NCBI GenBank assembly: GCA_015956445.1
Contig: WIUZ02000001.1
Span: 2,356,001-2,420,000, forward strand
Length of the DNA stretch: 64,000 bases
From: Thelephora terrestris
Lineage: Eukaryota; Basidiomycota; Agaricomycetes; Thelephorales; Thelephoraceae
Direction of reading: 5' to 3'
The position numbers and the translations under genes were made by a program. Shown here in pieces: positions 34,348 through 45,553 of the stretch. How positions within the stretch are numbered: the stretch's first letter is position 1; the number at the start of each line of letters is the position of its first letter. Under the pieces are notes generated by a model. That model was not told the origin of the DNA and did no database searches. It saw only the letters and a program-made list of their open reading frames with translations.

Positions 34348-35387
34348 ATGTCCTCAAACAAAGTTACCGCCGTTGTGATCTCGCCTGAAACAAGCCCCCA
34401 AACGCACGAGGACGAACATGTTCATGCGGTTTATGAACAAATAGCTTCGCATTTCTCGTCCACGAGATACAAGGTATCTGCGTTCCCTCACGAGACAACG
34501 ACAAGCTTACCCAACAAAAGCCCTGGCCCATCATAGCTAAATTTTTGAGCTCCATACCTCCGGGGCACATTGGATTGGACTCCGGAACGGGAAACGGAAA
34601 ATATCTGCCGCTGCCGGGCCCTTCGTCGCCGATGATTGGACTAGACAGAAGTCGAAATCTTCTGAAAATTGCGAGACATGCCGGATCTCAGTCCGGTATT
34701 GACTCTGATTTATTTTCGACCACAATCAACGAGGTCGTGCAGGCAGATGTACTCAACGAGTGCTGGAGAGCTGGAGTTTTTGTGAGGTCTGCGGCACTCT
34801 CGAGGTTGACCTCTACTGATTTGAAATAGGACTATGCGATCTCCATCGCCACAATACACCACTTGGCTACCGTCGAGCGGCGTAAGAGAGCAATACAGGT
34901 ACTCTTTAAGTTCTCAGATCCTACATCCTGTTGAAAACGCCCACAGACACTAATTCAAGCCGTTTCCCCGGCTCGTGGACGAGCACTCATATACGTGTGG
35001 GCAATTGAGCAAGACGGGCTCTCAAAACGGGTCATTCCCGGTCAAGGTTTGCCTCGAGAAAACGTTGGCCAAGATGTCTTTGTGCCTTGGGTTCTGTCAA
35101 CGCAAAAAACGAAGCGGCAAATGCAGACGGCGGCGCGGACAGATCCGGACGCCGTCAAGGTGACTGAGAAAGACGAAATCACTGAGGAACCCAACAAAGT
35201 GTTCAATAGATATTACCACATGTTCTCAAAAGGCGAACTTTACGAGCTAACGATGGCCGCCGCATGGGAACTGGGCCTGGCAATTGGGAACGAGTCGGAG
35301 TATCCCGCTCGTCTAGGAATAGAGATCATGCAGTGCGGATGGGAGAGGTCAAACTATTACATCGAAATCCGTCGGTGGCGGGGGTGA
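34348..35387 (+). CDS. TRM9: tRNA wobble-uridine methyltransferase Trm9
   Basis: Four exons (34348-34473, 34521-34781, 34830-34898, 34947-35387) encode 298 residues. HAVYEQIASHFSSTRYKPWP at the N-terminus and the SAM motif GLDSGTGNGKYLPL are typical, with DYAISIATIHHLATVERR (motif IV region), ALIYVWAIEQ, FNRYYHMFSKGEL and GWERSNYYIE at the C-terminus. Trm9 with Trm112 finishes mcm5U at the wobble position of tRNA-Arg and tRNA-Glu. The usual Cys in LDxGCGNG is Ser here (DSGTGNG). It is convergent with NAC-alpha, with only 38 bp between stops. Confidence 0.94.
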
Positions 35388-35425
35388 ACAGTATTTTGGG
35401 TAATATACATAACGATACAGAGCCT

Positions 35426-36170
35426 TTACTCGCTGGCGGCCATGACTAGACACCACGGTCAGCAACCATTCACCAGAGCAACACTGGGCACGTACTCGCA
35501 TTGATCAGGTCACCACCGCTATCTTTTAAAACCCTAACAGCCTTCGCCCTTGAGCAGCCCACCTGTTGCATCACCAGATCGATGTCTTTCACGTCAACGC
35601 CAGTCTCGTCAACCGGCCCCTCATCTTCAGCAGCGGCTTCGAGCTCCGGAATATCCTCGTCGTCTTCATTGTCATCCCCGGCACGCTTGTCAGTCAAGGT
35701 AGAGACCCCCCCGCCAGAGGATGCGAGGTGTTGAGCAGCGGATAGTTGAGCTGAGGAGTTCATATCCTCGATCTGGTTCTGGGTTGAGTTATATAGCAAA
35801 GGGTCGACGGAGTAACACGGGCCTTAGCTTCACCAAAGACAATGTAGCAGTCACTATTCGCGGATTTGAAAACCTCTGGGGTGGCGATTACAAAGAGGAT
35901 CTGCCGGATATTTGAGCCCTCCGAGTGGAACGCGGTTTATGATGCACACACATTCTTTGGTCGGCGGAGGGTGACCCTGGTGATTCCAGGAACCCGCTTC
36001 AAACCCAAGGTGAGGAGAGCCTTTCGGGCCTTCCTCTCGGCACGGGACTGAATCTTGTCCAAAGCAGCCTGGGAGGTGGGATCCTCTTCCTTATCGGAAT
36101 GATCGTGGTCATGGTCGTGGTCGTGGTCGTGGTGGTCATGGTCGTGAACCTCCTCGATGGTCGCCGACAT
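35426..36170 (-). CDS. EGD2: Nascent polypeptide-associated complex alpha subunit
   Basis: Four exons (36170-35952, 35900-35823, 35772-35496, 35445-35426) encode about 197 residues. The NAC domain is clear: [53 protein letters not shown], then a C-terminal UBA domain [38 protein letters not shown] binds nascent chains at the ribosome exit. The N-terminus has an alternating His-Asp run ([17 protein letters not shown]). Intron 2 begins either GC (GCCCGT, giving EAKIEDM) or at a GT six bases on (giving EAKARIEDM); the first matches the family. The last exon supplies IMAASE. Confidence 0.94.
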
Positions 36171-36427
36171 CTAAGCCCATCCGCTTAAGCATTGGTCAAT
36201 CCATCCAATAAAGCGCGCTGAACCCGGCTGAAACCTAGTCGGACGTTCGAAAGAAGTAGCTTACTGTGTCCTGTAGCCTTTGAAAGGGAAATGGAGCTGA
36301 GTTGGTCTTTGTAAGGAACGAGCGCGAATCTGTCCGTTATCTGGAATACGCGGAAGGGTGAGGCGATCGGCTGCGTTGTCGACTCAGATACCTTCCACGA
36401 CAACTAACACGACCACCTCATGACCTT

Positions 36428-39312
36428 ATGTCCTCCGCAACAGATATTGCTCGACAAGTGAGACAGATTCTTGAAGAATCATCGGACGCTCCCTCGTTGC
36501 AACATCTCGTCGACACCATAGACAATGCCGCATCCGAATGGACAACATCATCTTCCCCCCAGGCTAAGAGCCTCCTGATATCGCTCGAAGACCTGTACCA
36601 CCAGGTTCTCGACCATGCCGTATTCCATCAGGTCGAAGTCTTCCTGACGGTACTGCACCACCTCCGGATCGTTACCCCCGTCGCGTCGATTGTTTCTACC
36701 TGGTTTGACTTGGTCCTACGGCCAGCCTTACGAGAACCGAAATTGTCGACATCGACAGTTGGGTTTGCTAAGGAATTGGTTCTTATCGGGCTGGTCACAT
36801 TCGACGAGGAGAACACAAACAAGACCAAGGATTTCCGACGGAGACTCCTCGATCTCTACCTGTTGGACGCTCACAGCGAATCCTTGGGCGAAGACGCCCT
36901 GGAGTGGGCGGAGCTTGATAAGGTCTCCAGGGACAAAAGGGAATGCTGGAAATCGAATTTAGAGGATATATTGATCACGTTCGGCATGAAATGCCCCAAG
37001 GTGGGTACATGCCAGATTGTATACCCTCCATCATAGTTTTCAAGCCTGTCCGGAAAGGACTTAATGTCAGAAGTTTTCCGATGTTTCTCTTCCACATCCG
37101 CCCGACTACAACTCCTAATTTTCTTGAATAACTATTCCTCCCACCCCGACTTCCCGCCGCACTCTAAAGTGCTCGCGAACCACCCCCTCCTAGACAGCTT
37201 AGTCTTGTCACTGGAGCTCGACCGGTCTTCCACTGCTTGCGCGGTTGGTCTCACGCTTGTTAGCAAGCTGTTACCTTTACTCGCTGTCCACGCACCGAAC
37301 ACGCTCATATCCCGACTCCCACAATTCATCTCCATCCTGGCGAGGGTTTCCTCCTGGCACACAGGCGCACCTCAGGACATCATTGAGGACGAGACACTTG
37401 CCCTGCCCGACGTGAACCCGGACTTGCATTGGCAACCCCTTGCCTTCACATTCAACCTGGTCGCCTTTGCGCCAGAAACGGACCGATACTTCTCTCAGCT
37501 TTATTATCTTTTCCCGTGGAACCTCATAAAATTCGCCCGCGATCCAGTTGAGTACGTTGAGCAAAGTGGATTTGAGTGCCCCTACACATTAGGTTGGGCG
37601 GCAGTTCTAAAAGAAGCTGCTATACGTGTCAGGATGGAGGCGAGTAATCGAGCCCATCGTTCGGGCTTCAGTGCTTGAATATTCTCTCTCCAGGCACTTT
37701 TCGCGAACCATGTTCTACATCCAACCTTCTTAACTGTCGGTGACCATGGCGCAGAGCTAGCCAAGCCGTTCTGGCTTGGTTACAAGTTGTCTCGGATCGT
37801 GGGGGAATGCACGATGTTGAACACCCGGAACGTAAGAATTGGGTCACAGCAAGGGGAACCTGAAGATGCGTCAGGAGAGACGCCACGCCCAGCCACCAGT
37901 TCTTTATCCAAATCTCCCACCGGCTTTTCACCTCGTACGGAGGAGTCTCAACGAGGCAGATTCCGCATCTCGCTCCGGGATATGGTCGCCACTTCCGTCG
38001 CCCTGAAATCTGGGATGCACATCGAAGTGGATATCGGTGACTCTCAACCAATGTGGCAAGACCTCTTGTTCTTCGGTTCCCCGAGCTCTCCTGGAAAACG
38101 TAGTATCTCGCTCCCCCCAGAAGGAAAGTCAACAAAATCACCCCCAACCCGAGACAAGGAGATTCCAGACCACGTCGCCGAGGCTATTTCTGCCCTGCAG
38201 AGGAAGTTGATTCTCATGAACAACGAGCTTAACTGTGAGCTATGGTTAGCTCGAAGGAACGTGGAGCACATCAGCCAGCTAAAAAAGGAGTGTGAGCTCG
38301 CAAAGAGTGCTGAGGGAGAAAGACAGGGACTGGTGAGTCTTGTTATATTTCACCTTTAACCCCGGTGTCACACTCTCAATCCCGACTATAACAGCACAAC
38401 AAACTGAGGGAGTACAAGGGAGAGGTTGCACGATTACAGAAAGAGCTCAAGGATCACAAGGAACAGGCATTTCACATGAAAAACAAGTATGCCCAGTGGA
38501 ACGCGGAACTCCAGGCAAAAGGGAAGGACTTCCGTGAGCAGAAGAAAAACTGGACTCTTGACCTCGCTGCCTTGCAGGCGTCTGATGCTCAGCACAAGGT
38601 CCGTTCTAAATCCCGTTGCCTGATGTAAATTCCTGAAGTTTCTACAAACAGGCATCGTTCGAGGCCCAAGGAAAACTACTAGGGAGTTCCAACCGAAAGA
38701 TCTTCGAGCTTGAAACGAAGATCAAGGAGACCGCCCATAAGGTCGACAGACTTAGGGACTACGAGAGGCAGATTGAACAGCTTGTCCAGATGCAGAAGCT
38801 TTGGTGAGCTGCGCTTTCCTTCGGACGTTCAATCACAGACCTACATTATTGCAGGGAAATGGATACCCGTAAGCTCAACGAGCAGACACAACTTTTGAAT
38901 AAGTTGCAGAGCGACCACCAAGCAATGAAGTTACTGGTGCAGAGCTATGAGGGGTCCCTGAAGGCGGTTCGGGAGGAAGCCAAGTATGTTACTGATTCGA
39001 GGACTTGTGACACGTTACTAACGTCTTCGGAGGGAGCGCAGCGATCGGGCAGATCTTTTGGAAGCAGAGCTTTCTATAACGCGCCAGGGAGATGGCGAAA
39101 AGACCGAGGAAAAACTACAGTCGATTATCAAAGCTAGGGATGACTATGTGGCTCAGATGACGAAGACAAACGAGCGCCTTCGGGAGACCAACGATGCGCT
39201 GCGAGGTGAGGTTTCAGAACTGACAGAGATGGTAGAGATTCTAAGGGCGCGAGGAAGCACTGGAGGCTCTGGTGAGGTCGCTGGCCCGGTCAAGGACGCG
39301 GTCGCGCGTTAG
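36428..39312 (+). CDS. TSC1: Hamartin-like protein Tsc1
   Basis: Seven exons (36428-37000, 37037-37639, 37694-38332, 38395-38598, 38652-38803, 38855-38983, 39033-39312) encode 859 residues. The N-terminal half is helical and contains LHWQPLAFTFNLVAFAPE and QLYYLFPWNLIKFARDPVEYV, which matches the hamartin core around LYGxFPxNF. The C-terminal 330 residues are a long coiled coil (LQRKLILMNNELNCELWLAR onward), as in Tsc1, which holds Tsc2. The Tsc1-Tsc2 complex is the GAP for Rheb and restrains TORC1. Intron 1 is only 36 nt; intron 2 (37640-37693) must use GCGAGT. Distant similarity makes this less certain than its neighbours. Confidence 0.8.
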
Positions 39313-39387
39313 CGATCACGTGATGTAATATTGTTTTGGAAATGCACTCATGCACGAGTTTCCCGTTTGACCTTGGCCTAAATTGGC

Positions 39388-39402
39388 CGAAAGTTCTCGA
39401 AG
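39388..39402. promoter_or_regulatory. Heat-shock element upstream of HSP90
   Basis: cGAAagTTCtcGAAg is a perfect three-unit nGAAnnTTCnnGAAn array, the binding site of trimeric Hsf1. It lies about 120 bp before the HSP90 ATG and downstream of the TSC1 stop. An AT-rich TATA-like stretch follows at about 39432-39443. Confidence 0.85.
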
Positions 39403-39520
39403 GGATATGGGTCCCTATGTGCGGTTTCAAAATAGATAAATAGTGCCCCCCTCTGGAGTCTGGTGGGCTGCTCCCCATCTACCTCTCACCTTCGTATCTT
39501 CGCAGCTCAAAGCTCGAAGC

Positions 39521-41866
39521 ATGGCCGAATCTTTTGGATTCCAAGCAGAGATCTCCCAGCTCTTGGATTTAATCATCAGTACGTGCCCCGCGTCGGTTCA
39601 ATCGTGTACTTGATTTACGCGCCCCTCTAGACACCTTTTACTCCAATAAAGAGATTTTCTTACGCGAGATTATCTCCAACAGCTCAGATGCTCTCGACAA
39701 GATTCGCTACGCGTCATTGACCGACCCTTCGGTCCTTGACACTGAAAAGGAGCTCTACATTCGTATCAGTGCTGACAAGGAGCACAAGCTCCTTCGTATT
39801 CGTGATACCGGTATCGGTATGACCAAGGCCGACATGGTTAACAACCTCGGTACTATCGCCAAGTCTGGTACCAAGGTTCGTTCTTCCGTAGTACACTCCC
39901 TGCCGAAAGTTAACTCCTAATTATGCTAATAGGGATTCGTGGAAGCCATGAGTGCCGGTGCCGATATTTCCATGATTGGACAGTTCGGCGTTGGTTTTTA
40001 CTCTGCTTATCTCGTTGCCGAGCGCGTCCAGGTCGTGTCCAAGCACAACGACGACGAACAATATATCTGGGAATCATCCGGTGGAGGAACCTTCACGATT
40101 ACCCCCGACACCGAAAATCCACCACTCGGCCGTGGTACCGAGATCCGACTCTTCTTGAAGGAGGATCAACTTGAGTATCTCGAAGAGAAAAAGATCAAGG
40201 ATGTCGTGAGGAAGCACTCCGAGTTCATCTCGTATCCTATCCAACTGGCTGTCACGAAGGAAGTCGAGAGGGTGAGGGAGCGTCCAGTGTTCTACAACCG
40301 TCGCATTAAGCATTTCTTCAGGAGGTCGAGGACGACGAAGAAGAGGCCAAAGAAGACAGCGAAGAGAAACCCAGGATTGAGGAGGACGAGGATGAGAACG
40401 AACCGAAGAAGAAAAAGAAGGTCAAGGAAGTCACCGTTGAGAATCAGGAACTCAACAAAATCAAGCCAATCTGGACAAGGAACCCTCAAGATATCACCCA
40501 AGAAGAGTACGGTGCTTTCTATAAGAGCTTGACCAACGATTGGGAGGAACACCTTGCCGTCAAACATTTCTCGGTTGAGGGTCAACTCGAGTTCAAGGCC
40601 ATTCTCTTCGTTCCCAAGAGGTGGTTTTTTCCCACGTCTTTTGGCCGAAATAATTCTGACGTCCCAAATAAAGGGCTCCCTTTGACCTCTTCGAGACGAA
40701 GAAGAAGCGTAACAACATCAAGCTATACGTCCGCCGCGTCTTTATCACGGACGACTGCGATGACCTGATTCCCGAGTACCTAAACTTTGTCAAGGGTATT
40801 GTCGACTCCGAAGATCTTCCCCTCAATATCTCTCGCGAGACCCTACAGCAGAACAAGATCCTGAAGGTTATACGCAAGAACATTGTCAAGAAGTGTTTAG
40901 ATCTCTTCTCTGAGATCGCCGAAGACAAGGACAATTTCACCAAGTTCTACGAGGCTTTCGGCAAGAATATCAAGCTCGGTATCCACGAGGACGCGCAGAA
41001 CAGGTCCAAGCTTGCAGAGTTCCTGAGGTTTTACTCCACCAAATCTACCGACGAGCAGATCTCCCTCGGAGATTACGTTACTCGCATGCCCGAGGTACAG
41101 AAGTCGATTTACTATTTGACCGGTGAATCCCTCTCCGCTGTCAAGGACTCTCCTTTCCTTGAGGTTCTCAAGAAGAAGGGCTTCGAAGTTCTCCTTCTCA
41201 TCGACCCAATTGACGAATATGCCATCGGTCAGTTGAAGGAGTTCGATGGCAAGAAGCTTGTCTGTGTTTCAAAAGAGGGCCTCGAACTCGAAGAGAGTGA
41301 GGAAGAGAAGAAGGCTCGCGAGGACGAGGCTGCTCGATTCGATGATCTCTGCAAGGCGGTCAAAGAAGCTCTTGGTGACAAAGTTGAGAAGGTCGTGATC
41401 TCTAACCGGATCACCGACTCCCCATGCGTTCTCGTTACCGGCCAGTACGGATGGTCTTCTAACATGGTACGTACCATCGATCTATATTCTGATTCCACAC
41501 GTTTTAAATCTACAATAGGAGAGAATCATGAAAGCTCAAGCCCTTCGGGATTCCTCCATGTCCTCGTACATGGCTTCCAAGAAAACTCTCGAGTTGAACC
41601 CTCGTAATCCCATTGTGAAGGAGCTCAACAAGAAGGTCGCCGAGGATAAGGCCGACAAGTCCGTCCGCGACTTAACATACCTTCTTTTCGAAACCGCTCT
41701 CATCACGTCGGGGTTCACTCTCGACGATCCCACATCATTCGCCAAGCGCATCTACCGTATGATCAGCCTAGGCCTCGACATCGACGATGCCCAGCCATCG
41801 GACGCCATGGTCACCGACGAGGTCACTGAGACTGCTACCACCTCTGCCATGGAGGAGATCGACTAA
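39521..41866 (+). CDS. HSP90: Cytosolic chaperone Hsp90
   Basis: Six exons (39521-39578, 39631-39875, 39933-40271, 40322-40620, 40674-41466, 41519-41866) encode 693 residues. Signatures: [66 protein letters not shown], an acidic and Lys-rich linker, and [19 protein letters not shown]. The linker lies in exon 4 and mixes Glu/Asp with KKKKKVKE. The protein ends MEEID where MEEVD is usual for cytosolic Hsp90; this motif docks TPR co-chaperones. No signal peptide, so it is the cytosolic form. A perfect heat-shock element upstream indicates Hsf1 control. Confidence 0.98.
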
Positions 41867-42003
41867 GTTTATCAGGCAGACGACATCGCTGTATTTTGTG
41901 TAATATTTTGTAGCACCATATGCTTTCCACATGTGTAAATAATTTCATCCCGCATATTATCGACCGCCCGTGATCATTGCTCCCTTCGTTGTGATCTTCC
42001 ATC

Positions 42004-44385
42004 ATGAAGTGGACGGACAAGATCGAGAAACGCGGATCCTCTCGGCCGTTCTATACGTTCGAGTTCTTCCCGCCCCGAACCGACCAAGTCAGTGCACGTC
42101 TCACGCTCTTCGTGAATCGTTCCGATAACCACTCTCAGGGTTTTGCGAACCTACTCCCCCGGATCTCGCGACTGAACACTCTGGGGCCGTTGGGTATCTG
42201 CATAACCTGGGGAGCTGGCGGATCTACCCAAGACAGAAGTTTAGATCTCGCAGGACTGACGCAATCAGAATACGGAATTGACACATTGTTGCATCTCACT
42301 TGCACCAACATCGTCCAGGAGAGATTAGATGATGCTTTGAAGGTATTTTTGATGAGGAGATTTCAACGATTTCGAGTGTGGCGAATCCGCCGTTAACCCG
42401 CGCTTTACCCCGGTAGGAAGCACAATCTCGCGGCATCCAGAATATCTTGGCTCTGAGAGGGGGTATGACAGCGAAGCGGTGTGCCAGCACCTGTGACTGA
42501 CATTGTCTGCGGTCATTAGATCCACCGAGGGGACAGGAAGCTTGGATACCCATGGATCCCAGGTTCCAACATGCCATCGATCTGGTCACCTATATCAGGC
42601 AGTCTGAAGAATATTCATCAAATTTCTGTATTGGCGTAGCAGGCGCGTGCCATTGAGTTTATTTGCCTCTCTCATTCGAGCTTGGCTGAATCCACTGCAG
42701 CCTACCCCGACGGACACCCCGACGCCGAGAACGACCGCGAGACAGAGTTTCGACACCTGAAAGCCAAGGTCGACGCCGGAGCGGACTTTATCGTGACTCA
42801 GTTGTTTTACGATACCGATGCGTTCCTTGAATGGGTCAAGGAAATACGCGCAAGAGGTTTAGTCTCATTGACCGAGGAACTCATTCGGTGTTTGACCAAG
42901 TGCCGCATAGGAATAAACGTTCCGGTTATCCCTGGGATAATGCCGTTGCAGACCTACGCGTCCTTCCTTCGGATAACGAAACTCTGTGGTACCTCCGTTC
43001 CACCCTTGATCCTTGCCGACCTTGATAAAATCAAAGTTCGTGATCTTGACAACTCGCGCCCTATTATCACCTCATTCTTGTGTAGCATGACGACCAACTC
43101 GTAAAAGACTACGGTGTAAAGCTCGCAACTGACATGATTAGGAAATTGGTAGAAAATGGCATAAATGGCGTCAACTTTTGCACTTTGAACCTTGAGAAGA
43201 GCGTGCAACTCATCCTTGAGGACCTTCAATGGACCGCCTATCACGACGATCGTCACTGGAACAAATTGATAAACGTGAGCGTACCTTAATTCTAGAAGAA
43301 AAGTGCGCTCGGAACTTCCTCGTTCCCTCTAGATGACAGACCACGAGCCTTTATCGTCAGAAACAGATCTGACGATATCAGCTCATAGGGCTACCGATAC
43401 CGCCGCTCAAAATCTTGCCGATCAACCTGGGAAGGCGACTGGTATCGGGAAAGGAGAGGCCAACTCTGCCTCCACTTGGGATGAATTTCCCAACGGTCGG
43501 TTTGGCGACTTCAAAAGTCCTGCTTACGGGGTTCAGGACCCCTGGGGAGGCTTTGCTAGCCATCCAGTTCGTCAATGCCTCAGCTACTTCACGCATATAT
43601 TTCCGTTGACTCGGAGGGTATTTTTAGACGAACGAGGCCATTGCAAAATGGGGGAGACCGACCACGCTTGAGGAGCTTACCGCTTTGTTCCTGAGACACC
43701 TTCACTCAGAAATTTCAGATACACCGTTCTCCGACGGCCCTCTCAACGAAGAATCTCAGGTCATTCTACCTCAGCTCGAGAAACTCACGGAGAAAGGGTG
43801 GTGGACTGTTGGTTCTCAGCCCGCGGTGGATGGCGCAAAGTCGACTGATCCGGTGTTTGGGTGGGGACCTCGGGGAGGGTACGTTTACCAGAAGGCCTTC
43901 GTGGAGTTTTTTGCCACCGAGGAGGATGTGGAGAGGGTGATCAGCAAGGTGGAATCCCAAGGAGAAGGGTGGGTGGACTACTTTGCGGTAAACCTCGAGG
44001 TTCGTAGGCTCTCTCGACTTATCACCCCATTGACTGGTGGATTCTCATAGGGCAACTTACGGACAAGCATGAGTGATGATGGAAAGAATGCGGTTACGTG
44101 GGGCGTCTTCCCTGGCCAGGAGATCGTACAGACGACTATCATTGAAACAGAATCGTTCTTGGCCTGGAAGGTACTCGCGCCACGCCATTCTCCGACGCAA
44201 AGAAGCTAACGTGTCGCCAGGATGCGGCATTCTCGCTGTGGGCGGACTGGGCGTCGGTCTATGCGCCTCAATCACCAGAGCGCAACCTACTCGAGAGCGT
44301 TCGAAAAGAAAGGTGGCTGGTCAGTATCGTCCACCACGATTACATCCACACCGACTCGCTTTGGAAATTTGTATCCGATTTATAG
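42004..44385 (+). CDS. Methylenetetrahydrofolate reductase
   Basis: Eleven exons encode 605 residues, all in phase. N-terminal catalytic barrel: [88 protein letters not shown] and [16 protein letters not shown]. The eukaryotic C-terminal regulatory domain follows: [66 protein letters not shown]. It reduces 5,10-methylene-THF to 5-methyl-THF for methionine synthesis. Intron 4 (42643-42700) must use a GC donor (GCGCGT) to give VAAYPDGHP. Only 137 bp separate it from the HSP90 stop. Exon bounds include 42004-42087, 42139-42342, 42417-42462 and 44221-44385. Confidence 0.96.
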
Positions 44386-44500
44386 CCGGAAAGAGGTGAA
44401 GATCTTTAAAACGTGTATTGGTTCATGTGCCTAGTATACATTTGGAAAGAAACGACATGTAGATGTTCGTAAAGCGTCATTCTCGGCGTTGAGCCTTTCG

Positions 44501-45553
44501 TCACGAGGCAGAGTCAAACATAAGATCTGGGTCTAGCGCTCGGCCGGCGCGTGGGGAAGGGAAAGGGGTTGGAGCGTGGTACTGAGAGGAGTTCCAAGAA
44601 TCGTCGTCGTTGGGTTGAATTGCAAATGGAAGAGCTTGAAATCTGATTCTCTTACTGCGCTCTCTGCGGGCCAGCGCAGAAGAGAGGGCGCATAGCAACA
44701 TTGGTCGAGCAGATGGACGCGAAGGAGGCAGAGCCGAACTTTTGACGGGGACGAAGTCATTTGCCAATGTTTCCAGGGCGCTGAGGGACTTGGAGTGCGG
44801 GAGAGACCTCTGATGTGGCCACGTATGGGGGAACTTTCTCGCAACGGGGATTGGATCGTCCTTCAGCAAGCACAATGCAGATGGAAAACCAGCTACCAAC
44901 AAGGATGGTGATGATTTCGTAGAGACGCCAGGGGTAGATGAGGGGGAGCCCGAGTCCGAACCCTCTTGCATGCTGAGTGCAAAGAACCCAGCCTCATCTT
45001 GGAGCTCCAACCAGTCTAGATCTTCTCTCAGTGGATAAGGGGTCGGGAGTCTCTCGGAGGTCGAACGATAAGTCACCGAGTGAACGTTCCCGAAGTTGAA
45101 AGAAGCAAATCCTGCTAAGCCTTGTTGCATTGGAAGGCCCTCGATGACGATAGGAGGAAGCTCAAAGCGAACTGGCCGAGGGAAGTATTTCACGGACTGC
45201 AGGGTTTGATCCTGGAGGATTGTCTTCAACTTCGTTACTGGTCCATGATGATCAACAAGCAGCCATACCTTTGCGGCTCTCGGCGCGTCAGGGAGCGTAT
45301 GGTTTACAATAACAGTAGGGCTAGGAAAGCTGCTTTGTGGGTGGAGTTCCAGCCAAGATTTAGCAGTAGTAGGGGTGTGGGGAGCGGCTGGGCAACCATC
45401 GAGGAAACGAGGAGAGTGATGAGGCGAAGCCAGCGCCGATCCATGGTGAAGGTTAAAAGATGCCAAGCCGGGAGAGAAAGTCGCAGAGCCCGTGGATTTT
45501 ATGGCACCCACTGCGATCTTGAGAGAAGGGGAAGAGACTTGTCGATGTAACAT
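44501..45553 (-). CDS. Hypothetical protein, Ser/Pro-rich
   Basis: A single open frame gives 350 residues from the ATG at 45553 (MLHRQVSSPSLKIAVGAIKS). An upstream in-frame ATG at 45796 would add 81 residues but overlaps an opposing coiled-coil frame, so I prefer the shorter form. The middle, from TVIVNHTLPDAPRAAKVWLLVDHHGPV through YFPRPVRFELPPIVIEGLP, looks folded, with strand-like alternation. The rest is Ser/Pro-rich with SKSLSALETLANDFVP and a basic RRERSKRIRF stretch. I do not recognise a family. It is convergent with MTHFR, 115 bp apart. Confidence 0.6.
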   Translation of the reverse strand: MLHRQVSSPSLKIAVGAIKSTGSATFSPGLASFNLHHGSALASPHHSPRFLDGCPAAPHTPTTAKSWLELHPQSSFPSPTVIVNHTLPDAPRAAKVWLLVDHHGPVTKLKTILQDQTLQSVKYFPRPVRFELPPIVIEGLPMQQGLAGFASFNFGNVHSVTYRSTSERLPTPYPLREDLDWLELQDEAGFFALSMQEGSDSGSPSSTPGVSTKSSPSLLVAGFPSALCLLKDDPIPVARKFPHTWPHQRSLPHSKSLSALETLANDFVPVKSSALPPSRPSARPMLLCALSSALARRERSKRIRFQALPFAIQPNDDDSWNSSQYHAPTPFPSPRAGRALDPDLMFDSAS

